Shown piece after piece: positions 22,767 through 32,820 of a DNA stretch of 64,000 nucleotides. Made by a program: the position numbers and the translations under genes. Source of the stretch: Cenococcum geophilum 1.58 (lineage: Eukaryota > Ascomycota > Dothideomycetes > Gloniales > Gloniaceae). The stretch's first letter is position 1. The number at the start of each line of letters is the position of its first letter. The DNA lies in contig KV748206.1 of the NCBI GenBank assembly GCA_001692895.1, positions 8,434 to 72,433 on the forward strand, written 5' to 3'. A model generated the notes under the pieces. It saw nothing but the letters and a program-made list of their open reading frames with translations. It was not told the DNA's origin and searched no databases.

Positions 22767-24079
22767 TGTCACAGTACGTGCGGACTGTCAAGGTACAAGG
22801 TACGAGGTGACTGTATATCATTGACAAACGATGTCGTGTGAGGATCTATGTAGGAGGTGAGGTAGTATATATACACGTCGCTTAGGGGTCAGGTCCGTGC
22901 TCGTGTTATAACAACACTGAATCATAACAACATGTTAGGTCAGTGCCGTAACAGTACATCCCTCCCAACAAGGCGAGCTCCTGTGAGCCAAGTAACGGCA
23001 GTAAAAACATGGAAGTAAAAAAATAAACCACATATCCTCATCCTTTTAGTCCTCAAAGGTTCTCGTCCTTCCAGTCCTTAAATGTCCTCGTCCTTACAGT
23101 CCTTAGACCCTTCTACCTATATCCCTACTACATCGCTCTCCGCTAGTGCTCGTCTTAAGCACTAAATAAAGCCGAAGGCGAAAGGGTAAAACGGGGGAGA
23201 CGAAAAAAAATGTAACCGCGGGGCGTATTGCGGATATTGACTCTCGAAAGGCTCGAAGTTGCGGAGATCGAGGTTAAGTCGTAGACTTGAAAGGCTCGGG
23301 GGTTACGGAGATTGAGGTTATTGCGTAGACTCGAAAGGCTTGGGGTGCGGAGATCAAGGTATAGATTCAACAGGCTCGGAGTACGGAGATCGAGGTTAAG
23401 ACGTAGATTCTTGTCGTGGTAAACTTAAAGTATATTGTTGTCGAAGACGAAGACGGAGACGGAGACGAGATCGTAATCTATAGTCTTACACTGTAATTAA
23501 GACACGAGGACATAGCCCGTAGGGTGTCTCCCTGCAGCCGGCTTTAGAAACTTAGGACGTAAAGCAGAAGCATAGCTAGATACGGAGACTCGGAGACTAA
23601 GAAGAGGAACCATAGCCCGCAGGGTGTCTCCCTGCTGCCGGCCTAGGAAACTTAGAGACTAAGAAGAGAAACTATAGCCCGTAGGGTGTCTCCCTACTGC
23701 CAGCTTAGAAACTTGGGTGGACGGAGAGATCGGCTTAGGTACTCAAATAGATTCAACAGAGATTTTACTAGGTCGCATTAACGTGGAATGGGGGTAAGAA
23801 TCCCGCCCAGGGTAGGGTTATAGCTTTAGAACGTAGCTTTGGAACGGTGGAAACAAAGCCCTACCGGGGGCGTAAGGTATGACACGATATACTGTCACAG
23901 TACGTGCGGACTGTCAAGGTACGAGGTACGAGGTGACTGTATATTATTGACAAACGATGTCGTGTAAGGATCTATGTAGGAGGTGAGGTGGTATATATAC
24001 ACGTCGCTTAGGGGTCAGGTCCGTGCTCCTGTCATGACAACACTGAATCATAACAACGTGTCAGGTCAGTGCCGTAACA
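22767..24079 (+). mobile_element. Non-autonomous LTR element (1313 bp, 187-bp LTRs, TSD CCTAG)
   Basis: Two LTRs of 187 bp each (22,767-22,953 and 23,893-24,079) begin TGTCACAGTACG and end GCCGTAACA. They differ at about nine positions, eight of them transitions. The five-base target CCTAG is duplicated exactly (22,762-22,766 and 24,080-24,084), and the copia RT frame resumes after it. The 939-bp interior encodes no gag or pol. It holds pyrimidine-rich TCCTCGTCCTT repeats (about 23,037-23,105), about four diverged 43-46-bp repeats around GAAAGGCTCG...GCGGAGATCGAGG (about 23,239-23,412), and three copies of a CATAGCCCG...GCCGGC module (23,511-23,716). Base composition is far less AT-rich than the host element. 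This fits a TRIM-like element mobilised in trans. Confidence 0.9.
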
Positions 24080-24380
24080 CCTAGCTGCTCGAATATTCCG
24101 TGCTTTTATGGCTATAGCAGCCGCATTTGACCTGGAAATTTAATAGTATAACGCTGTAAACGCATTTACAAACGCTAAGCTTAGTAAACTAATCTACTGC
24201 TACTACCTAGAAGGATTTAATTAAAACAGATATGTCCTAAAGCTACTTATAGCGCTATATAGATTAAAAATCTCACCACTACTTTGGTATAAAGAGCTTA
24301 CTAATACACTAGCTAAATTCGGATTAGCACTAGTACCAGGCACTAACTGCCTATTTACCGACGGACGACTTATTGTCTTT

Positions 24381-25450
24381 TAGTGATCTACTTAGAGCGG
24401 GGTCTATTTGGAGCTTTAATGTGGATTCGGCTTTGATATGGATTTAGATTGGGCCTTCTGGTTAGTGGATTAGAGTGGATCTACGGTTAATTTAACTCTT
24501 AGAGCTCTAGATCTATACCCAATTTAAACTACGGCTAAGGAGGAATAGAGCGCTAAGGGGTTAGTGTAAAAGAAGAAGCTAATCAGTAAGTCTCTTAACT
24601 TTACTACTAACTTACTATCTAATAAGTAGTGTATTAGCTATAGAATCTAAAACACCTGGCTGCTATTACTTCTGCTGTTACGGTTCTGCATCTACACTTA
24701 CTATTATAGTGTTGTATTTAACTTTCCTACCTCTGTAATAAAACGATTTCTCTTAGTACGCCCGCCTCTATATTACCCTTACCCCAAAATTAATTAATTT
24801 AAAAGCTGACGATATAAAGGAGGTAGTTAAGTTTAAGCTGTAGGGTAAGAACTATATTTAATATAACGCCTTAATAAAGAAACTAAAGTATATAAAGCAA
24901 CGCATGTTACCTGTTACTCTCGCTTATAAATAGATATTATTAAGGCCAACGAGTGCCTCCGCTATTAGTATGGGCCTCTGTATAAGGGCACGTTTAATAA
25001 TATATATTGGAGTTATAGAGGGAGGAGCCTACACAAATAGTATTACTAAAGGAGGCCTTAAAGGCTCGAGTTGCCGCGTATAAGGAAGCTATAGTAGCAA
25101 ATACAGTAGCAGAGGCACCTCTAGGGGAGCTAGGCAGGCTAGGTAAGCCAGTAGCTATAGAGCCAGATAATAATAAGAGTAAGAGCTATAATAAGGGCGC
25201 ATATACTGCCTTTAAGGAGGCGATTAAGGTAGAAGATTACGAAGCTTCTTATATAGAGGCTTTGTAATTTAGGGTTAATTTAGTATATTCTTCTTTCCTT
25301 AACTTTTCCTTACCTTCTGCTACGACTTACTATTTATAGTATATATTTAATCTAGAGTTATATTAGAGTCCTAGAGCTCTACCGCCTCCTTAGCGTATAG
25401 AGTGGATTTAACCCCTAAATTTACTCCAGTCTAGTCTAATAAGATTACTG
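24381..25450 (+). mobile_element. hAT-like element (1070 bp, TSD TTGTCTTY), RIP-decayed
   Basis: It splits the copia RT just before the VDN/VDD box. The ends are TAGTGATCTACTTAGA and, as complement of the right end, CAGTAATCTTATTAGA, so imperfect TIRs of about 16 bp with the hAT-typical CAGTGATCT start (left C now T). The flanks are TTGTCTTT (24,373-24,380) and TTGTCTTC (25,451-25,458), an eight-base duplication with one transition. The interior has no recognisable transposase; a decayed frame near 24,790-24,960 (ADDIKEVVKFKL...NYI.YNALIKKL) is unassigned. Confidence 0.72.
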
Positions 25451-26445
25451 TTGTCTTCTTCTATGTAGATAATATTGCCGTCTTATTTGCTAAGAAGGGC
25501 CTTTTAAGACTTAAAGAATTTGAAGTAAAATTGCTGTACCGATACGAGATCCGTGTACTAAGAGACCTATAGTAGTTCCTAGGAATTTGAATTAAACGAG
25601 ATTGACCAAGTTAAAAGCTCTGGCTCTACTAAGATTCCTATATCAAAAGGATTGCCAATTAATTTAATATTCAACTAGGAAGATTTCCTAAATCTCCACT
25701 ACCTGCTGAACTGATTCCGTTTGACCAGTAGACGAACCCTTAAAGAACACTAGCCTATTAGTAATGGGTTGGTTCTCTTACACACCTAGCCGTATTTAGA
25801 AGACCTAATATTACTAAGACGCATTCTAAGCTAGCCAAATTCCTTACTAATCTAAATTAAGAACACCTTAACGCAGTAAACTAAGCTATTGCTTACTGTC
25901 TTAGAACAAAATCTACAGCTATTAAATACTTTGGCGAAGTATTTAGAGCCCACGTCTACTTTAGAAATCCTAAAGAAGAAGATGTCACCTTTTACGGAGC
26001 ATCTAACGCAGCATTTGCGGACCATATAGAAACTAGACGGAGCTCTTAAGGATATCTATTTATCCTATTTAGAGGCCTAATTAATTAGAAAGCAACCCTA
26101 TAGTAATCTATTATATGCTCGACTACTAAAGCAGAGCTTTTCTCCCTATCTACTACTGCCGTTAAAATTATCTGGTGGTAATAATTTTTTAAGGCAATAG
26201 GCTTTAATTTAGAACGCGATTTTACTGTGCTCTGCGACAATATATAGACCATATAACTTCTAAGACAGGGTACACCAAAGCTTGACACCAAGCTTCGATA
26301 TATCAACGTCCATCAGCACTAGCTAAAACAGGAAGTCCAAGATAAAAAGATTAACGTCCAATGGGTCCCTATAGACAAGATGCCTACCGACGGCCTTACT
26401 AAGATCCTACCTCATTAAAAGCATAAAGCTTAGATAAAGCAATTA
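25451..26445 (+). pseudogene. copia A RT C-terminus and RNase H remnant
   Basis: After the hAT-like insert the frame reads FYVDNIAVLFAKKGLLRLKEFEV, the catalytic box of copia RT, with the second Asp of the usual VDD changed to Asn by a G-to-A mutation. RNase H follows with YGASNAAFAD, STTKAELFSLSTTAVKIIWW and DTKLRYINVHQH, ending with PTDGLTKILP. TAA/TAG stops occur throughout. Confidence 0.85.
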
Positions 26446-26643
26446 AATTTAGTGGATATTCGACATCAGATTAATTAATTCCATTCGCAATATCCGCAAT
26501 ATTTATAATATTTATAATATCCGTCACAGTTACCCTATCCGTTTACTACTCTCAAATTGTATCTAAATTTCCTATTTTGGTAAAGCTTCTGCCTTTATAT
26601 TATGTTCTACAGCTTTAACTACATCGTTAAATCTAGGGGGGTG

Positions 26644-26871
26644 TGTAACCGACTACCGACACTATGCTAAGACACAAGATCACCGCTTGGAAGGCTCCAA
26701 GACAGCGTTAACGTCACCCTATATATTAATTGCAGATCACTGTTCCCATTTTAGTTACCTATTACCCCATCATGTCTTATTACCTCCACGTTCTTCGTGT
26801 ATATATAGAGGTTTTAGAGCTACATTCACAATCAAGTCGTTCATTCAATTCTTCGCACTGCAAAGTTTACA
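26644..26871 (+). repeat. 3' LTR of copia A
   Basis: A 228-bp LTR starting TGTAACCGACTACC right after the purine tract AGGGGGGTG and ending GCAAAGTTTACA. It lacks the MITE found in the 5' LTR. The TAAGG duplication at 26,872-26,876 marks the junction with ordinary genomic DNA. Confidence 0.9.
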
Positions 26872-26876
26872 TAAGG

Positions 26877-27435
26877 CCTAGGAATATTAGGGACTAGTTT
26901 GGGGAACCGTAATAAAATAGAGTGGTAATGACCGCTCGGCTAAGTGCCCGCTAAGCAGAACTCTTAACATCTTCTTACCTTTCTAAGTAATACCAATTTT
27001 GGGCCCTTCTTCTAGTATGCTAATTATCGCTTGTTAGTATCAGCCATCCTTGGAATTTGGTCAACTTTACAGAACAGTTGGTGTTTGAAAGTTCATCAAC
27101 GGGATACACTGTTGCATTTCGGTCTTAAACATGTACAGGAGTTTAGACCCTAGAGCTTTCACCCTCATGTATGAGTTACACAACATTTCGCTGCCTCCGG
27201 TTGAATTTACAGATTAGGAAGACCGCTCTGTAAATATATTTCGGTTTAATGGAGTTTTTTAAGCCTTTAGCACTTACAAATATGTATTATACACGAGAAT
27301 TTAGCTGTTGGCCTTTTCGGGTTCCTGAGCACGCAAGTGCTTGACCTGCTGTGCTATTAATGTCCCTATAATCTATTGCCTGCGCCGCTTTCGCGCACAT
27401 GCTATCTCCGCTCCCCGTTGCCATATCCATCATCC
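26877..27435. other. Intergenic, boundary of the repeat block
   Basis: Directly after the copia target duplication the composition returns to that of ordinary intergenic DNA. I see no gene, RNA or repeat here; it contains the 3' region of the secreted-protein gene on the minus strand. Confidence 0.5.
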
Positions 27436-28006
27436 CTAATACGGCGCCGCCGTCACTGCATGCACATAGGTCGCATTGCAACTGGCATCCGTGCCCATCC
27501 ACTCAAGCTGCACCGACAATTAGCACATCTGACCTAGCAAACCCGCCAAGCAAACCACTCACCACTTCCTGTTCCAGCTCGCCCACGCAAATCGTCCAGC
27601 CATCCGTCGTCCCGTTCACGGAGAGCAAATACCCGCCGCTGAGCGCCAGGCTGCCTGCCGGCTGCGGCGCCGCGAGGAACTGCAGCTCCTGCCCGGCTAC
27701 TACGGCCGTAGAGTTGTATTCGTAGACACCGATGCCGTGCGGGCCTGACGTGATCGTGTGCAGTGTGCCGTCTGTTAGCGTGAAGTTGGGCAAGCTGCCG
27801 TAGCCTGGGCCGGTCAGGCGTATTGCAAGCGCTGGGCGGTAGTACGGGTCGAAGAGTGAGGTGGCGGAGACGGCGCGTAGGAGTGAGGAATTTGTTGTTG
27901 GAGTGGATTGTTCGGTTGTGACGAGGTAGAAGGTGGAGGGTGTGTAGGGGTATGAAGTGGCGAGGGCGAGAAGGGTGGAGAGGAGTATGAGAAGCGTATT
28001 AAGCAT
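27436..28006 (-). CDS. Predicted secreted N-glycosylated protein (171 aa, two exons)
   Basis: Exon 1 is 28,006-27,563 and exon 2 is 27,507-27,436. The 55-nt intron has GTGAGT, a GCTAATT branch-like site and GCAG. Splicing replaces an unlikely tail with a 23-residue end, LEWMGTDASCNATYVHAVTA then APY and stop, which adds a Cys to pair with the one in WTICVGE. The N-terminus MLNTLLILLSTLLALATS is a clear signal peptide. Five N-glycosylation sequons are visible (NSS, NFT, NST, NGT, NAT). No transmembrane segment or GPI site is seen, so the product should be secreted or wall-bound. It resembles small fungal cell-surface proteins of the phiA-like kind in layout, but I would not name it. Confidence 0.8.
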
Positions 28007-28871
28007 TGTGATGATGAGTCCGTGAAATTGGCTTTGAAGTAAGTGGTGAATGAAGTGAGGTTGGGAGAGAAAATTGTGGTTTTAGAGGATGCAGAAGATA
28101 TTTATTATTTCAGGTACCACAGATGACAGGCAAGGAAACACCGGTACCTTGTGTGGCCCATTGCATCACCGGGCCCATAAATTTACCTCGTCGGGCCTTA
28201 TTGGCAGTGGTAATCCATGGCCCTGCACGAACTTTAGAAGGAGCCATCCAATGCGAGCGCTCGTTTGTAGTGGTAGGCTCAGATCGACAGGAGTTTGGAA
28301 AACGGCTCAGGTGCGGCTGTAGGGATTGCTCCCTGTACCGAAATCAGTGTGTCCATGACACAGTTCACCAATCATATCCTGGGTTGTTCACAATAGATTG
28401 GCTGCACTGCTATACCCTTGTACGGTGCGGCAAAGTGCGGCTATGATGCCGTGTAGCGTTATTTCTATTTTAGGGACTGTCGTTGCATGCGTCACTCGCC
28501 CGTTTACTTCTTCACACGGGTGACATGTTCTACGAGCAGTCGTTTGTAGCCAGCTCTGTTGTTACTATATCCGCATCTGAGAGTTCAGCTTAGCTTACAA
28601 TCTTGTGGCCGCCTCAATTGCAATGCGCTCATTATACAGAAGGATCTCCTATGTCATCCGAGGAATTTGCCATTGTAATGTCAACTTTATTCGGTATTAC
28701 ACGCCGATGCGTGTTAAGGACGTAAGCAGAGGCTTTACGCAGTATTTGGAGATATCTATACAGGTCGAGGTCGGAAGGAGCGAAACACATACAGAATCTC
28801 GATGTATAATCTTCAACTACGACGCAGAAAAGCTGCGAGTTAAAGGGGAGTACAATGGTATTTTACAATGT
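28007..28871. other. Intergenic region between secreted-protein gene and SAM50
   Basis: About 865 bp of normal composition. It holds the upstream region of the secreted-protein gene and the 3' region of SAM50, which is on the same strand. Open frames here (for example 28,123-28,446 plus) lack conserved features. No RNA or repeat seen. Confidence 0.5.
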
Positions 28872-30567
28872 CTACAGAAACTCTACGCCCACTCCGAAAG
28901 ACAAGCCTTTCCTTCCTGCTTCTGCGTCTCTTCGGACCAATGGAAGAGAAAAGTTGATCTCAAACCGCGCGACGGGGTGTGCGTAAACCACGCCAAAACC
29001 TGCCGCACAGGATGGCAGACCGTCCTTGAGCGCTGCTATTGTCCTCCTCATGTTGCTTAAAACGGCAGCACTGTCAATCATGCCTTCCTTTAGTTTGCCT
29101 TTCAGGGCGAGTAGCCTTCCACCATTGATAAAAGCCTGCAATCGGAGGGGGGTGTCTGCGCCGACTCTTGGAATGGGGAATAGAAGGCTTGCCCCGCCGG
29201 CAGCATATACATCGCCGCCAACAGCATCCGGGCCGTCGTGAGGACCAAGGCCAGACAGTCGGAAACCACGGACGTCGGTTGGTCCACCTAGCTGAAATCG
29301 ATCATTTATTCGGGACTGCACTAGCTTATCGCCGCCACTAAGAGTAAGAGGGTATAGCATGCCACCGCGAAGACCAGCCGTGAAAGTAATGCCGCTGCTA
29401 CCAAGAGGGACAGCAGCTTGTGTCTCGCCTTCCAATTTCCCGAAGCTAACATCTCCTTTCAGCGGTCCAAATCCAGCAATCTCAGCCACAGTTTTCATGA
29501 GATAACCTCGACTTGGCATAAGAGGGTAATCACGGCGGTCGTTGATCCAAGTGTGGGTAAGACTGGACTTGAAGCTGTCACCAGCGTCACCCCGAACAGT
29601 TGGGGATGCATTTTCCGCCAGGCCAGTAACCTGTCGCCAAATTCCCGAATATCCGACTTCATGTCTATGGCCACCTTTAGTCAGATATTTCAACCTGGTA
29701 GTTCCGCTTTTGAGGATCTCCTCGTGGCTTGCCCAGCTCTTCAGCGTTGAGCTTGCCTGACCGTTTACTTCGAACCGAAAGTCTGGGTTGCTAAGAACGG
29801 GAGCGTCAAAACCAACGGAATAGGCAGACCGTGTCCGGGTTCCCAGAGATCCATGTGCATTCAAAGACTCAGCCCCACCGAACAAATTGCGAAGTTGCAG
29901 GTTGACGAACGCATTGCCCTCCGAATGACCGACTTCTGTGCCAGTTTTGATTGTGTACCGTGATCGTTCTCGGGCAGACAAATAGACAGCAATATCTGTA
30001 GGCGTGGTGGATGGGTCTGTAGGATCCGGTTTATCTATGAAGATGGAAATTGGTGACTTGAAGATATCTGCGCCATTGATAAGCTTGTGATCATCCACAG
30101 CAATACCAACTAGCCCTTACCAAATTTGTTTAGTTGGCTGGTAGCAGTCGAGACATCCGACAGAGCTTCGGCAAGAGTGTAGGGCCCATCGCGATTGACA
30201 CTTAATAAAGGTTGGAATATTCGCTCAAGGAATTCTCTCCGGGTATGCGTGGCATAGAGTACACGAATCGATGATATAGTTACGGGTAAGGTTGCATTGT
30301 CATCAATCTGGAGGTTATTTTAGTAAAGCGGAGCTCCACGGTAATAGCGCATCGAAGCGTTCTTTCGCACCAGCTCTACCAGTCTCTCCTGTGCTTTCTG
30401 ATACTGCGCTTGGACTTTGGCGCTCACATCCTGTTGTCGCTTTTCCTGCTCGGCCGGCTCGATCTTCTGCTTCAGCTTTTCGAAGATCTGCGGGAAAGTC
30501 AATCAGCATAGCCGTGAGAATGTTCAGACAGGCATATACATACATCGTCTTCTAAAGGTGAAGCCAT
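28872..30567 (-). CDS. sam50: SAM50/Tob55, mitochondrial outer-membrane beta-barrel assembly protein
   Basis: Four exons give 507 aa: 30,567-30,544, 30,487-30,371, 30,307-30,121 and 30,067-28,872, with introns of 56, 63 and 53 nt (donors GTATGT, GTGCGA, GTAAGG). The protein starts MASPLEDD-IFEKLKQKIE, then has a coiled-coil-like stretch and a POTRA domain (IDDNATLPVTISSIRVL, about residues 48-120). The 16-strand Omp85 barrel follows, with the VRGF motif in TDVRGFRLSGLGPHDG and the C-terminal sorting signal GLSFGVGVEFL. It is the core of the SAM complex, which inserts beta-barrel precursors (Tom40, porin) into the mitochondrial outer membrane. Length fits the family. The second intron's donor is unusual, so that junction is the least certain. 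It shares a 301-bp promoter region with UBC6. Confidence 0.93.
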
Positions 30568-30868
30568 TGAGTCAGGGCGTGCGTCGTTTCAAGAAAAGAA
30601 AGCTCCATGAGACCGAAAGCGAGGTCCGGAGTCACGTGTGATGATTGCACTGCCAAGATTGATGGGCGATCTACCCAGGGTTGACGGAACCCTTTTCATA
30701 TTCCCCATCACTTGCTTCAACTTCCCCACGGCGACGATTTACTATTTAATCTCTATTAGCAAAGAAAGTCACCACCAAACTTTTATTCACATAAAGTACT
30801 GCCATATATATTCATCAACTTACTTCCTCACCTTCCCTCACCTCGCGCATACCCTGCTACCATTCATC
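30568..30868. promoter_or_regulatory. Shared upstream region of SAM50 and UBC6 with an E-box
   Basis: The two divergent genes start 301 bp apart. The near-palindrome TCACGTGTGA with the CACGTG core (30,633-30,638) is the consensus of bHLH regulators such as Cbf1. Pyrimidine-rich sequence precedes the UBC6 start codon. Regulation by either is inference. Confidence 0.4.
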
Positions 30869-31705
30869 ATGGCTACCTCCGCAGCGACCAAGCGCCTCAC
30901 AAAGGAATACCAAACCATCTCAAAAAGCCCACCGCCCTACATCATCGCACATCCGTCGGAAAAGAACATACTCGAATGGCATTACATTCTGACCGGCCCA
31001 CCTGAAACGCCGTACGAAGGGGGACAATACTGGGGTACGCTGATGTTCCCGCCGGACTACCCGTTTGCACCGCCAGCGATTCGCATGCACACACCCAGTG
31101 GACGCTTCCAGCCCTCAACGCGTCTCTGCCTCAGCATCAGCGACTTCCATCCCAAATCGTTCAATCCAGCGTGGGAAGTCTCGACAATCCTGACGGGCCT
31201 GCTGAGTTTCATGACGTCCGAGGAGATGACGACAGGCAGCGTGCGGGCGTCGGACCACGAGCGAAAACTCTTCGCGGCACGAACACGTTGGTGGAACTCC
31301 ACGGGCGGCGGAACAAGCGGCCGCACCATCCCCGGCGTCAATGGCTCGAACAGCAGGGGCGTGGGCGCTATCAAAGCGGGTGACGGCGGTGTCAAGTTCA
31401 GGAAAGAATGGCCTGAGTTGGACGAGGAGAACTGGAAGATCATGAGGGAAAAGCGGATCGACCCTACTACTGGGCAGACTGTCCCTGAGAACTCAGCACA
31501 CTCCTGCTCGCCAGAGGCCGCGGCGCTGAGGAGACGGCCGGGAGGGAGTGCAACTGGAGTGGGAGTGGTGGTTCAGGGCGGGCAGGTAGCACGGGATGCT
31601 GGGCAGGGCTGGCTGAGCAGGCATAAGTGGCGGCTTGTGGTGGGCGTCTTCTTTGGATACATTCTCGTCGCCCGGTTACTGGGAGAAGGCACTTCGTCAC
31701 ACTGA
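30869..31705 (+). CDS. ubc6: Ubc6, tail-anchored ER ubiquitin-conjugating enzyme E2
   Basis: A single exon of 278 aa. I start at ATG 30,869 (MATSAATKRLTKEYQTI) rather than the in-frame ATG at 30,638, because the family begins at this conserved segment and the extra 77 residues look like translated leader. The UBC fold spans about residues 8-160. The active-site Cys is C87 in STRLCLSISDFHP, the position used in yeast Ubc6. As in that subfamily the canonical HPN motif is missing. A low-complexity Gly/Ser linker follows. The C-terminal hydrophobic helix WRLVVGVFFGYILVARLL anchors it in the ER membrane with a short luminal tail. Ubc6 acts with ER ligases such as Doa10 in ER-associated degradation. 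Confidence 0.95.
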   Translation: MATSAATKRLTKEYQTISKSPPPYIIAHPSEKNILEWHYILTGPPETPYEGGQYWGTLMFPPDYPFAPPAIRMHTPSGRFQPSTRLCLSISDFHPKSFNPAWEVSTILTGLLSFMTSEEMTTGSVRASDHERKLFAARTRWWNSTGGGTSGRTIPGVNGSNSRGVGAIKAGDGGVKFRKEWPELDEENWKIMREKRIDPTTGQTVPENSAHSCSPEAAALRRRPGGSATGVGVVVQGGQVARDAGQGWLSRHKWRLVVGVFFGYILVARLLGEGTSSH

Positions 31706-32195
31706 GCCGGGATATCACTCTAATACTTTGCGTGTCTCTGGAGTTCAAGGCATTGGACGAGTTAGCGTTAAAGCGGCGTTAGGCTTTGGGTGGTCCTTCC
31801 TCTGCATATGTGTGCCAACGAAGCACCCAGCACTTGCTCATTGTAAACGCCGCCCCATAGAGGAATAAAAGACTCGGTACGAGGATTCCAATACTAAGAG
31901 CCCCCAAGATCTGCTCCTAAGAATTGACTATGCGAGAACATCTATCGTCCCATGTCTATGATTTGGAAGCTATCATGCTTCTCCTGTGCAACGGAACACC
32001 TTGTATGCCACAATCCTGCTTTTCTCCCACCCATCAGTTTTCATACAACGCTCTTATGATTATCTCAAAGCACACGTCTTAAGATCTCTCATTTATTCAA
32101 GGCTTCTCTCAAACCCTCCATTGATAGCCCATCCAAGATTTCACTGTCCTCTTTCATCAATGCTTCCCCTAAAATGAGACCGGTCTACAAAATCT
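31706..32195. other. Intergenic, UBC6 3' region
   Basis: 490 bp with no convincing coding frame, RNA or repeat. Confidence 0.5.
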
Positions 32196-32331
32196 TCACA
32201 ACAAGCTAGCCGCGTCCCGTTCATCCAATTGCAAATCCATACCTCTTACCAGACGCCCATGCAATACGATCGATGTCTTCAACTCTTTTGAACAATTGAA
32301 ATCTAATACGATGCAAAGGCCGAACCCCTCT

Positions 32332-32820
32332 TCACCACGCCATCTGGAACATCCTAAACCAGAACGTCTCGCTGTCAATGAGCCACGGTGCCATAGACTC
32401 AATCACCTGCTCCGGGCTCATCGGATGGGCGGTATGATCGAGGAACCCGATTGCAATGACGATAACATCTGCAGTGCCAAGAACGGTGCGGACGAAGTTG
32501 CAGCTCGTGATGCCGTGGGGCATGATTCCGCGTCGAGGCGATCCAGCTGGTCTTGATGGGCAGACCTCGGCGTCAGCTTTCGTTTTTGATATCGGCTTTA
32601 GCTCAGCGTTGCGGTATTCGGTTTGCGGGGACAAGTAGCTGCGAGTACCGTAGTACCGCGATACGGAGGCGTGGTAGCACTACTCCGTTGGTGGTGTCAG
32701 GAGCCCGAATTAGGCGGAAAGCTCAGAAATGAACTGATGGGGCTGCTCTAAAAAGCAGGGCTGCGTCTGGAGATCGGGTCTCGGGGTGAGACGGGAGAAA
32801 GTTGGAGAGATGGAGACCAT
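32332..32820 (-). pseudogene. Possible decayed or unrecognised gene, minus strand
   Basis: From an ATG at 32,820 one frame runs through MVSISPTFSRL and about 35 further codons, meets TAA, soon after TAG, and then stays open for about 120 codons to the stop at 32,332. The last 100 start MSPQTEYRNAEL and contain VRTVLGTADVIVIAIGF and ESMAPWLIDSETFWF. The whole stretch is in one frame, which is why I list it. I recognise no family and see no canonical intron that removes both stops. It could be a spliced small gene, a pseudogene or chance. Confidence 0.3.

Larger units (their letters stand above)
18809..26871 (+). mobile_element. Ty1/copia element A with both LTRs and TSD TAAGG, RIP-decayed
   Basis: The element runs from TGTAACC at 18,809 to TTTACA at 26,871 and is flanked by the five-base duplication TAAGG (18,804-18,808 and 26,872-26,876). 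Plus-strand order is copia-type: LTR, tRNA-iMet-like primer site (19,215 onward), gag (about 19,490-20,400, with a CVCG...FGDC zinc knuckle near 20,335), integrase (HKILGYIGPN near 21,060), RT (from about 22,490), RNase H (about 25,900-26,440, with STTKAEL, LDTKLRYINVHQH and PTDGLTK), polypurine AGGGGGGTG, LTR. Stops are abundant. Removing three nested inserts leaves about 5.5 kb, normal for a copia element. Confidence 0.92.

Noticed and set aside
23239..23716. Short spaced repeats that might suggest a CRISPR array
   Set aside because: The repeats are diverged, of several kinds, irregularly spaced and inside a fungal LTR element; eukaryotic nuclear genomes have no CRISPR loci.
1..26876. Possible giant Starship-type element
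   Set aside because: I looked for a tyrosine-recombinase captain gene and for cargo genes. The block consists of ordinary LTR, TIR and LINE elements, each with its own ends.
27287..27502. Separate small minus-strand frame after the secreted-protein ORF
   Set aside because: A 55-nt GTGAGT-CAG intron joins exon 1 to a different frame, ending at 27,436 with a better C-terminus.
28605..29060. Plus-strand frame of 151 codons
   Set aside because: Its end overlaps the conserved SAM50 barrel coding sequence antisense and it has no domain of its own.
30638..30868. N-terminal extension of UBC6 by 77 residues
   Set aside because: The family starts at MATSAATKRL, and the extension would cover the divergent promoter with SAM50.
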